In this document: positions 7,832 to 15,900 of the stretch, one piece after another
Numbering within the stretch: position 1 is the first letter of the stretch
Layout of the letters: every line of letters starts with the position of its first letter
NCBI GenBank assembly: GCA_028280565.1
Contig: JANQLQ010000323.1
Coordinates: forward strand, 1-64,000
Length of the DNA: 64,000 nt
From: Fulvivirga sp.
GTDB taxonomy: Bacteria > Bacteroidota > Bacteroidia > Cytophagales > Cyclobacteriaceae
Direction: 5' to 3'
Translations under genes and position numbers: made by a program
Notes under the pieces: model-generated
Databases searched by the model: none
Seen by the model: the letters and a program-made list of their open reading frames with translations, nothing else
What the model was told of the DNA's origin: nothing

Positions 7832-10263
7832 TTAAATTCCTTTTTAGTCTTAATGATTTTGAGTTCGTTCCCATACTTATCCATGAAAATGATCATCAAT
7901 TTTTCACCGATAAAATCTTTTTCTGGAACCCTAACGATTGCACGATCTTCCTTCTCTAATAATGTCTTATCTGCCCAAAATACCTGGTAGAGATTAAAAT
8001 AGTCATCATTGTAATTGTTGTCGATCATCACCATAGAATAGGTTTCGAAGTTTTCAAAATCCTCAGGATCATAAGCAAGAGTGTTTGACCTAAATGACTT
8101 TATCTCAATGATGTAATCAGTTTCACTCGCATTGAATAGATCGTTATTAGCAGGCGTTGCTCTTTTATATTCTGCTTTTACCTCAGGTTGAGATATAAAA
8201 TCAAAACCAACAGCATCCATCACTTCATTTACATCTGATTCACTTACTGGCTGCTTCAATGCACCTGGTTCACCTTTGTTAATCAATGCCATTAGTACCG
8301 AAAGCGGAACTTTAAGAAATGTATAAATGGTATTGCCATGATGAATTTCATCCTGCATGAAACCCAAAGAAGATATCGGAGCAATGATGTAAAATCGATC
8401 TCCTGCTTTACCGGATAATGCCTCATGAAGGGACTTTACATACTCTTCATCTAAATGGAGCGTCTTTTGATTTGGGTAATCCCATATGTAGGCCGAGTTG
8501 GTGCCAATATAACCGTCAGCATTGAACCCATTGATTTTGTGCTGATTTAACCGCACGCCAAAAAGCTGCGCAACAAACGGTTGATATTGTGCCCAATCCA
8601 TTTCCTTTATCATCGTTTCATCATAAATCCCAGCATTATAAAGTGTGAATTCCTTAGATTTCAGCGGTTTTGGCTTTTCAGTTTTCTCTTTGGGTTGAAT
8701 GAAGGAAATGAGGAACTTGACACGGCCAACTATCACCACCTTCTCTCCTGCTTTAGCGTCCTCATTATCTAAATTATCGGTTACTGTAAGCTCCTTGACT
8801 TTGAACTTATCTTCTGGGCAGGCTAAGGAAAATTCCTCAGTCCTATTTCCAGAAAGGACATTGGTCAATAAAGCTGACAGATTTTCAAGGAAGGAATCAG
8901 TTATTATCAAGTCACCAGACCTTGCTTTATCTTGAACCATCAGGAATCCTCTTGCAGAGGACTTGTAGTGATCATCAAAATCATTTATTCTTGAATGAGA
9001 TCTTGATTTGTCAGATTTTGGAGATCCTATGACATTACTAAGTTTGTTAAGCCTCATTTGGGCAGTATATATTGCTAATTTTCCACAATCGATACCAATC
9101 CATTTTCTCTTTAATTTCTCAGCAACGGATATTGTTGTTCCTGATCCACTAAAACAATCAACTACAATTTCATTTTCATTTGAAGAAACTTTAATTATTC
9201 TCTCCAGAAGTGTTTCAGGTTTCTGAGTAGGATAATCAACTCTTTCATCAGAGGTATTTCCTACACGATCAATGTCAGTCCAATTCGTGGTTAAGGGGTT
9301 ACCTCCCTTTGTTTCACTTAAATAAATTTTTAATCCATCAAGCCTAGGTGAACCATCGCTTTTCTTCAAAATCTTGCCTTCGCCCCACCATTTTTCCAGC
9401 TTATCTAAATCAGCGCCCCATGATCTATTTGCTGAAGGTTGTGTTCCTCTCCACTCAAATTGTCGGTTCGGATTTGCAGTTGAAAAAGTTAAGTTCTCTG
9501 CTTTATACAATTGGCCGTTTTCATCACGCTTAAATCGGCTCATTTGTGCTTCGCCATACCCGATAAACTGTTCATTAAAAGTGAAATCCTCTGATTTCGT
9601 ATAAAAAAAGATATTTGCATTTGACCTGACGTAACCTTTAGATCTCATATTATGAGCTGTGATTTGTTGCCAAATAATTTCATTTCGAAAATTATGCTCA
9701 CCAAAAATCTCATCAAGAATAGCTTTAATATAATGCCCCTTTTTGTAGTCTAGGTGCAAATAAATTGCACCATCATCTGCTAGAATTTCTCTTAATAGGA
9801 TTAGTCGTTTTCTTAGAAACTCAATGAATTGTGAACCTATGATTTTATCTCTATAGGCTTTTTCTCGATCCTTCATCCAATCCTGCTTGGTGGCAAATGG
9901 AGGGTCTATATAGATGAGCTTAATCTTGTTTTTGGTCTTGAATTTATTGGGACCTTGCTGGTCTTCATAAATGGCTTTTAGAGCTAGGAGGTTATCCCCG
10001 AAGATTAGCATGTTGCTCCAATCTTCTTTGAACTTATTGTCGGAGTTAAAACTTCTAATTTTCTGTAAGGGCGCAGCTGGCGTATTAGCAATAATATCTT
10101 CTTTCCGGGCTTTCCCTTGATAGGCTAGCTTGTAGTCTTTGGTAGCCTCTATGTACTCTGTCTCATCCGATCCAAATAATTTTTGCCTGTAAATGGAAGG
10201 TATGGTCTTACCTTCATCTATACATTTCTTTATTATCTCTTTATCCTTATCAGTTAGGTTCAT
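7828..10263 (-). CDS. mod: Type III DNA adenine methyltransferase, Mod subunit
   Basis: This beta-class N6-adenine methyltransferase of about 811 residues has motif IV YIDPPFATKQDW at about 118 ahead of motif I VDCFSGSGTT at about 370, the order expected for Mod proteins. The region between holds the target-recognition segment, and the roughly 400-residue C-terminal part is Res-interacting in the family. The chosen ATG at 10263 is one base after the stop of the small XRE gene (TAATATG), indicating coupling; an in-frame ATG at 10296 would overlap that gene and is less likely. The target sequence cannot be inferred. Confidence 0.93.
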   Translation of the reverse strand: MNLTDKDKEIIKKCIDEGKTIPSIYRQKLFGSDETEYIEATKDYKLAYQGKARKEDIIANTPAAPLQKIRSFNSDNKFKEDWSNMLIFGDNLLALKAIYEDQQGPNKFKTKNKIKLIYIDPPFATKQDWMKDREKAYRDKIIGSQFIEFLRKRLILLREILADDGAIYLHLDYKKGHYIKAILDEIFGEHNFRNEIIWQQITAHNMRSKGYVRSNANIFFYTKSEDFTFNEQFIGYGEAQMSRFKRDENGQLYKAENLTFSTANPNRQFEWRGTQPSANRSWGADLDKLEKWWGEGKILKKSDGSPRLDGLKIYLSETKGGNPLTTNWTDIDRVGNTSDERVDYPTQKPETLLERIIKVSSNENEIVVDCFSGSGTTISVAEKLKRKWIGIDCGKLAIYTAQMRLNKLSNVIGSPKSDKSRSHSRINDFDDHYKSSARGFLMVQDKARSGDLIITDSFLENLSALLTNVLSGNRTEEFSLACPEDKFKVKELTVTDNLDNEDAKAGEKVVIVGRVKFLISFIQPKEKTEKPKPLKSKEFTLYNAGIYDETMIKEMDWAQYQPFVAQLFGVRLNQHKINGFNADGYIGTNSAYIWDYPNQKTLHLDEEYVKSLHEALSGKAGDRFYIIAPISSLGFMQDEIHHGNTIYTFLKVPLSVLMALINKGEPGALKQPVSESDVNEVMDAVGFDFISQPEVKAEYKRATPANNDLFNASETDYIIEIKSFRSNTLAYDPEDFENFETYSMVMIDNNYNDDYFNLYQVFWADKTLLEKEDRAIVRVPEKDFIGEKLMIIFMDKYGNELKIIKTKKEFK

Positions 10264-10264
10264 A

Positions 10265-10456
10265 TTATTTGTTTGAAACAAGCAAGTCTTTAACATCTAC
10301 ATCAAGAATATTAGCAATCCGGTTAAGGTCTTCCAAACTAGGCTGGCTTCTGTTTTGGACATATGAGTTGGTCATATTGTAGCTCTTTCCCAGTTTTTCC
10401 GCTAACCATTTCTGCTTAATTCCTTTCTCCTCAAGCACCATTTTTATTCGATTCAT
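10265..10456 (-). CDS. XRE-family HTH regulator, controller-like
   Basis: This 63-residue protein is a single Cro/CI-type helix-turn-helix domain: MNRIKMVLEEKG, IKQKWLAEKLGKSYNMTN, YVQNRSQPSLEDLNRIANIL. It has the size and position of a controller (C) protein, being the first gene of the R-M operon and directly coupled to mod. A 7-bp inverted repeat 39-61 bp upstream of its ATG is a natural autoregulatory operator. This suggests delayed expression of the nuclease relative to the methyltransferase after entry into a new host; that is inference by analogy with C-protein systems, since controllers are less usual for type III loci. Confidence 0.85.
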   Translation of the reverse strand: MNRIKMVLEEKGIKQKWLAEKLGKSYNMTNSYVQNRSQPSLEDLNRIANILDVDVKDLLVSNK

Positions 10457-10494
10457 CAGCTCTTAAATTGACGAAGGTGGAAGATAACTATATT

Positions 10495-10518
10495 ATCAAA
10501 TTTTATCTTATAATTTGA
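10495..10518. promoter_or_regulatory. Candidate operator of the R-M operon
   Basis: TCAAATT (10496-10502) and AATTTGA (10512-10518) form a perfect 7-bp inverted repeat with a 9-bp spacer in the 82-bp A+T-rich gap between the recombinase stop and the XRE start. The same half-site recurs as TCAAATTTGA at 2422-2431, ahead of the cyclase-like gene. Binding by the XRE protein is inferred from position. Confidence 0.4.
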
Positions 10519-10538
10519 GATGATTTATACAATGAAAG

Positions 10539-11462
10539 TTAAAATTGAAATCGAGGATGTTTTGCTTTCAAGATTTCTCGTTGCTTCTCAGAATTCACTT
10601 TTGTATACATCTGTGTGGTAGAAATTGAACTATGTCCTAGGAAGTGCTGAATATGTCTCAAGTCAACATCTTGCTCAAGTAATAATGTGGCATATGTATG
10701 ACGAAATGTCTGTGGTGTGACATTCTTACTTATCCCAGCAGCTTTTGTGTATTTGGTAATCCTGAAACGAATGGATTGGGGATTTATATTCCGGTCGTCT
10801 AAGCTTATGAAAAAGTAATCCAATTCGTGAATTTTGGTTTTAAAAAGCTGATAATACGAACAGATCTTAATCCACGTCTCTTCACTTGGAATATAGATCA
10901 AGCGTTCTCTACTACCCTTTCCCCATACTTTAATCGTGTGTGCTTGGAAATCAATATCGCCAATCTTGATAGCGCATACTTTCCTGATCCTCAGGCCACT
11001 AGAAAACATTAATTCGAGAAGCGCCATGTCTCTCACAATACAGCTGTAGTATGGATATCCTACTATTAATTGTCGCCTTCTTTCTTGCTCTAAATAGTCA
11101 AATAGTTGCTTGACTTCTGTCAAGGTTAAAGAGACTGGAATACGCTTAGCTACTTTAATTGCAATCTTTATTTTTCGAAATGGGCTTGTTGGAATTTCAT
11201 CTTCATACTCAAGGAAATTGAATAGTACGTTTACTGAAGCTACTTTCCTTTTTACAGTGTTAGGCTTATAATGACTTAAGACTTTGACGTATGAGCGAAT
11301 GATTGTTTTGTCTACTTGCTCAATCTTTGAGATTCCTTGTGTGGCTAAGAATTCTCGAAATTTCCTCAAGTCTAGTTCATAGCATTGTAGGGTAAAATTT
11401 GAAAGGTTCTTCTCGTATTTGCAGTGTCCTAAGAACTGAGTGATAGCTACTTGTATGTCCAT
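10539..11462 (-). CDS. XerC/D-like tyrosine recombinase with His to Gln substitution
   Basis: This 307-residue protein has a SAM-like N-terminal core-binding domain (1-95) and a C-terminal catalytic domain. Catalytic positions visible are Arg158 (SSGLRI), Lys182 (GKGSRER), Arg254 (QTFRHTYAT), His277 (LGHSS) and nucleophile Tyr286 (TQMYTKV). The first His of the HxxR motif is Gln251 here, codon CAG, one base from His. The extra segment typical of integron integrases is absent. It is co-oriented with the R-M operon and lies next to the 11501-11562 repeat, so it may move or once moved this island. Activity with the Gln is uncertain. Confidence 0.85.
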   Translation of the reverse strand: MDIQVAITQFLGHCKYEKNLSNFTLQCYELDLRKFREFLATQGISKIEQVDKTIIRSYVKVLSHYKPNTVKRKVASVNVLFNFLEYEDEIPTSPFRKIKIAIKVAKRIPVSLTLTEVKQLFDYLEQERRRQLIVGYPYYSCIVRDMALLELMFSSGLRIRKVCAIKIGDIDFQAHTIKVWGKGSRERLIYIPSEETWIKICSYYQLFKTKIHELDYFFISLDDRNINPQSIRFRITKYTKAAGISKNVTPQTFRHTYATLLLEQDVDLRHIQHFLGHSSISTTQMYTKVNSEKQREILKAKHPRFQF

Positions 11463-11500
11463 TGGTTTTTATGGACGAAGAGACGTAATTAATTTCATTT

Positions 11501-11562
11501 GGGCGTTACCCTTCGGGTCGGGCTTTCGGCAGTACACGATACTTACCTCAATCCCTAACGCT
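11501..11562. repeat. Compact GCGTTA...TAACGC bounded element, attC-like
   Basis: A 62-bp element opens with GGGCGTTACCC and closes with ATCCCTAACGCT. The 6-bp ends GCGTTA (11503-11508) and TAACGC (11556-11561) are inverted repeats, and ACCCTTCGGGT inside forms a small hairpin. From memory, very similar segments recur in many Bacteroidota genomes in cassette-like regions. The polarity (GTT first, AAC last) does not match canonical integron attC sites, so I call it attC-like only. Confidence 0.5.
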
Positions 11563-11570
11563 TAATCAAC

Positions 11571-11746
11571 CCTTTCTTCCACACACATTTGCCACTCTCC
11601 TGCCCTGCAAGCCAACGTTCCTCGCTCGTGACGAGTGACAAAAGAGTGTTCCAGAACCTTCCCTCCTGCTTGCATAATTTCCCTTCCCTTCAGAAAACTG
11701 TTAGCCAGCCCATTCAACCGAAGCTAAGTAACATAACACAATCTGC
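11571..11746. repeat. Island repeat, copy B (diverged)
   Basis: Diverged copy of the island repeat. Blocks shared with copies A and C include CTTCCACACACATTT, AAAAGAGTGTTCCAG, CCCTCCTGCT and the terminal GTAACATAACACAA. It sits directly downstream (in transcription sense) of the zeta-like toxin and upstream of the recombinase. Confidence 0.55.
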
Positions 11747-11785
11747 CATTATATTAAATAGCTTGGAACGATCGAGAAATCACAA

Positions 11786-12427
11786 TTATTGTTGAAAGTC
11801 CTTAAGCTGAGATTTTATATTCGGAAGCCGATTGATTATTTTGGGTACTAAGTTCTCAGCTTTGTATACGATTTCCTCGTTTTCAATAACTAAAAGTAGT
11901 CTAAATGTCTGTCCGGAATCGTATATAAAAATACGATCATAGAATTGTGAAGCTTTGTTATCCAACATTTCCAGGCCCACTCGAAACCTTTCACGAATAG
12001 TAGATTCACTCACATGATGACCACCTTTTTGCACACGGTCTGCAACTCGTTTAATTCCAAGTTCAGGATCATTTAGGGCAAGAAAATATAGTGAACAAAT
12101 ATAACCCAAATCCCTGGCACGGCTAGCCAATTCAAAGTTGTAATCAGAATGAAAGTTAGTTTCGTAAGCTACAGGTGCATTGTTAGCAAATGACCCTTCA
12201 ATGTGTGATTGAAAGTCAGCATTAATAGATTCCCTTACTCCATCTATTACGACCGGATCGTAATTAAAATTCTTCCATTTCAATTGAAACTGTTTGTCCC
12301 AATCGAATGCTTTTATACCAAATGGTTCAAGGATGTTGAGGCTTGTTGTAGACTTACCAGCGCCGTTGGGGCCTGCAATGACTACAAATTCAGGCTTGGG
12401 GGTTAAATCAGATTTTTTCTGCAACAA
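11786..12427 (-). CDS. Zeta-toxin-like P-loop kinase/ATPase
   Basis: This 213-residue protein has Walker A AGPNGAGKST at about 18-27, a Walker B-like YETNFHS segment at about 88, and RVADRVQKGGHHVSESTIRERF, the usual signature of the COG4185 / zeta-toxin-like family. Canonical zeta toxins phosphorylate UDP-N-acetyl amino sugars; the activity here is unproven. An in-frame stop lies just upstream and no ATG is available, so the start must be TTG (12427 or 12424), inside the last codons of the 42-codon gene upstream. That overlap suggests coupled translation of a toxin-antitoxin pair bracketed by island repeats B and C. Confidence 0.75.
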   Translation of the reverse strand: MLQKKSDLTPKPEFVVIAGPNGAGKSTTSLNILEPFGIKAFDWDKQFQLKWKNFNYDPVVIDGVRESINADFQSHIEGSFANNAPVAYETNFHSDYNFELASRARDLGYICSLYFLALNDPELGIKRVADRVQKGGHHVSESTIRERFRVGLEMLDNKASQFYDRIFIYDSGQTFRLLLVIENEEIVYKAENLVPKIINRLPNIKSQLKDFQQ

Positions 12428-12536
12428 CGCTCACTTTGGATGTGGAACGTTGCTTTTTTGGCTTTGCCTGTTGGTCTTTCAAAGCCTGATTCATTGCCTT
12501 TTCAGCCCGGAGTGCTTCTTTGATTGAATCTTTCAT
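12408..12536 (-). CDS. Small basic protein, candidate antitoxin of the zeta-like gene
   Basis: This 42-codon frame starts at ATG 12536 (MKDSIKEALRAEKAMNQALK) and ends 20 bp inside the zeta-like gene. The sequence is helical, with a Lys/Gln-rich tail. A longer in-frame version to 12707 would run through island repeat C and is rejected. COG4185-type genes are often preceded by a short ORF that serves as antitoxin; this assignment rests on position only. Confidence 0.5.
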   Translation of the reverse strand: MKDSIKEALRAEKAMNQALKDQQAKPKKQRSTSKVSVVAEKI

Positions 12537-12942
12537 ATAATCAAAGATACGAATTTTAAAAGAAATTGATCCATTTGACCCAAGCTTCCACACCCATTCA
12601 ACATTCCCTCTAGCCCACCACAAAGTCCAAAAATGCCAAAAGAGTGTTCCAGCCCTACCCTCCTGCTGGTAGAATTGCCTTGCTCCAAAAACTTTATGCC
12701 AACCCACGGCTCGTCTCCCCTGCCCGCTTCGCTTGCTGGCACCTGGCTAAAACCATTCACTGGATGGTTTCTTAACGCTCGGCCCTCTCCGGGTTAGGAA
12801 AAAATAACCCTGAGAAAAGCTTCTAAGCTATTTAATATAACACGAAGAACATTAAATAATTAGTCGTTATACACCCAACGTTGACTAAAGATATTTAGAG
12901 TCTACCAAACACTTACATCCTTAATTCCAGCTATCCTGGCAA
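12537..12942. other. Gene-free stretch containing repeat copy C
   Basis: No gene is seen. It contains island repeat copy C and, to the right of it, TAGTC (12861-12865) and GACTA (12883-12887) enclosing an ACCCAACGTT segment. Confidence 0.6.
12583..12856. repeat. Island repeat, copy C
   Basis: Closest relative of copy A, from AAGCTTCCACACCCATTC to AATATAACACGAAGAACA. An insertion of about 70 bp relative to A lies between CCAACCCACGG and CTCTCCGGGTTAGG and carries a perfect hairpin AAACCAT/ATGGTTT (12750-12770). GGGTTAGGAAAAAATAACCC is retained. Confidence 0.75.
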
Positions 12943-15900
12943 CTATTCAACAACAAACCTTAGACTTCTCAATTTATCATTACCGTCATTTTCATCGCCA
13001 AGGGTAAGATTGTAAACCCCGGGGGATAGGCCTATAACTTTAATCTCTTTAATCCCTTCGGATAGGGAAACATTTTGCTCGTAATACACACGCTGACCAT
13101 GCAAATCGAAAATGGCTAGGGTACAACTTGTTATCTTACGATCGGTATGTATGGTAAAAGACCCATTATTGGGTACAGGTGTTACTTTTAAGTATGTCGT
13201 GGTTGGACCCGGGACATCTGGTAGTCCCGTAACAACTTTGTTGACCGTTATATTTTTAACCAATACTTCCTGGCACCCTAAAGATGTCTGGTAACGGAAC
13301 ATCAGGGATTGTACTCCATCTACCAACCATTTCACCTTAATTGCTGTATCAGAGCTTTCTTGGATTTCTCCATTGATGACAACCCAATCCCCATTGGCAA
13401 CTTCGCCGCTTACCGTATAGGTTTCGATTTCATTTATTTCTGCTGTGTCGTTACCATCTAGGGCGACGGCATAGTTGCTAGGTAATCCGAGGTCGAAATA
13501 CTCCGGCCCGGTTCCGTACTTACCACTCAATGCCTTTCTAATTTTTGTTTTGTCAATGGCCAGCCACAGATCGTTACTTGATGTATAGGTAATGTTTTGC
13601 AGCGTATAGGTGAAATCGTCCATCTTAGTAATATCGAACGCCACATTGTCTACAGGAATACCAGAAGTTTCAAAAGAAAAGACACCGGGAGTCAAAGATT
13701 CTTCTGCTATGGCCTCGGAGAATACCAAGGTAATATAGTCAAAACCGTAACATGCATCTTGTTCATTGATTTTAGTGGGGATGGCTTCGACCTGCAAGTC
13801 TGTAAAATCAATGTATGCCTCAATTCGCCCTGGTGCCGAGATATTTCCATAGCTGTCCACGGCGAGTAGTTCTAACCGCCTGTTTCCGGGGGTGTCACTG
13901 AGCGGAAATGCATAGGTTTCTTTTTCTTCCCTGTATTCGCGCTGTAGTATTTTTGATGTTCCATCGACAACTTCGTATATCTCAACATTCAATTGGTCTT
14001 CTAATGTAGTATATTGAAGTACCACATGATCACCAGAGGTTATTTGGTCGTTTGGCGAAATTCCAAGGTCTGGAGCAACGGCGATTGAGCCAAACCCAAC
14101 CAAGTCAGTTACGTTGACCTGCCAGGTAAGGGTTTTATCGCCTGACCCAGTATTGTTGTTCATATCTCTTAACGATGATTGGTCTATGGTAAGTGTGTAT
14201 TCCCCATTTTCTTGGGTAAATGTACCTAAACCTTTGACCAGGTATTTAGCGGTATCTAATTGCTCAATGGTCAACGGTGCCTCTATAGCCGTGCCATCTC
14301 TTAGTAATTGTATAGCATTAGGGTCAAGTACTTCTTCGATGGCTTCACTGAGCGCTACCTCCACCTGGGTAACAAATTGTGGGTTTGTAGTGGCCTGGCT
14401 TTGTGGGGTCAGCACTCGTATTGCAGGAGCGGTAGTATCTACGTACCATATATAGCTTTGAGACGCAAATCCTGTACTACCATCTGTTGCGGTAATATTG
14501 GCCAGGTCAATCTCTAGCTCGTATGCACCATCTTGCTGGTTATAATCTTCAAGACCTGTAATGAGATATACGAGTTCGCTTATTTGAACCACTTCAAGGT
14601 TAGGTACTGCGCTTCCGTTGAGGGTAATGGCATCCAGTAGCGCATCCCCGGGCGTAATACCTTTGTTAAAGGTAATTTCTAACTGGCTCAACGGTTTTTT
14701 ATCTTCTTGACCGCTTGCTATTTTAAGAATCCCTAGGTCACCAATAAACTGTATCCATGTGGCCCGTGCTACCGTTTCGCCACGATTACCGTTGATATCC
14801 CTAATATCAACAAGTGACACATCGAGTTCATAGAACCCGGATATGGTGGTAAGAGCACTAAGATCAAGAGTGAAGGTTGCATTATCGGTAGTGTTGATCA
14901 CAATTGACGAGGCATCGACAAACGTTCCTTGGCGTACTACCTGCAGGTCATCTACTGTAAAGGTGCTGGGATCGATTGGGGTCTCAAAGACTACTGTTAA
15001 TTGGGTGACGGGGGTTATTGTAGTTTCATCCCCCGGTACTCCTTCAATGCGGGCCATAACGGTGGTTGCTGCTTTGATCACATAGTGCAACGTATAGGTC
15101 TCCGTACCCGTAATGTTGTCTAGAAAGTGTAAGTTATCTTCGTACCTAGGTTCCAAGCCGCCCGGCAGCGTAACAAAAGTTTGCCAGAAATTTTTAAGTG
15201 GCAACTCCCTGCCATCACTGTTCCTAATGACACTTTCCAATACATAACTCCCAGCTCCCGGGTCTGGTACCACTCCATACGTCCATCCAGGGGTTTGTGG
15301 AGTCATAGTGAGCGTCGTAGTAAGATTACCCGGGGCAATGGCATTGGATAGTATTGCTGAAGTGGCGGCACCTACTTCTGCAGCTCCGCCGTCAGAGAAA
15401 TAAATACGGTCCGGGGTATCTTGTGCATCGGGCTGATCATTGACCAGGAACTCATCTATCGCATCCTGGCCTTCCCGATAATCACGGACCCCACGAATCA
15501 ATTCATGCACATTAGATTCTTTTATCAAACCCAGGGCATCATTACCGTAATCCGTGGTATGGATTACCTCTAGTTCATAAGATACGAATTTACCTAACAA
15601 AGAACTGGTAAAAAACCACTGCCCTACGGCTGTGGATTTGGGTTCAATATCCCCAAAATCAATGTTCAATAATCCCAGCTCCTGGGGGCTATTGTTGAGA
15701 CTGCTCCCTGTAATGTTAAAATCAATTAGTAATCCTTTTTCATTATCCACAATTTCCGGTTGTGCAGAGGCGATCATCACGTTCCTGGCAGCGCCAAATC
15801 CATCATTATTGATCAGCACCGCTAATTCTGCTGGGAATGAAGGTTCTACGGCATTGGTCAATGGGTCATCTCCTAAAATATTACGCTGTACAAAGTAATC

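Larger units (their letters stand above)
11463..11785. other. Gene-free stretch between recombinase and toxin
   Basis: No gene is seen. The stretch contains the compact inverted-repeat element 11501-11562 and island repeat copy B (11571-11746). Confidence 0.6.

Noticed and set aside
10539..11462. Integron integrase
   Set aside because: The extra domain between catalytic boxes typical of IntI is missing; the layout is XerC/D-like.
11501..11562. Canonical attC site
   Set aside because: RYYYAAC...GTTRRRY polarity is not met; ends are GTT-first and AAC-last.
12408..12707. 99-codon version of the small antitoxin candidate
   Set aside because: Its first 57 codons are read through non-coding island repeat C, giving an implausible Trp-rich peptide; ATG 12536 is the better start.
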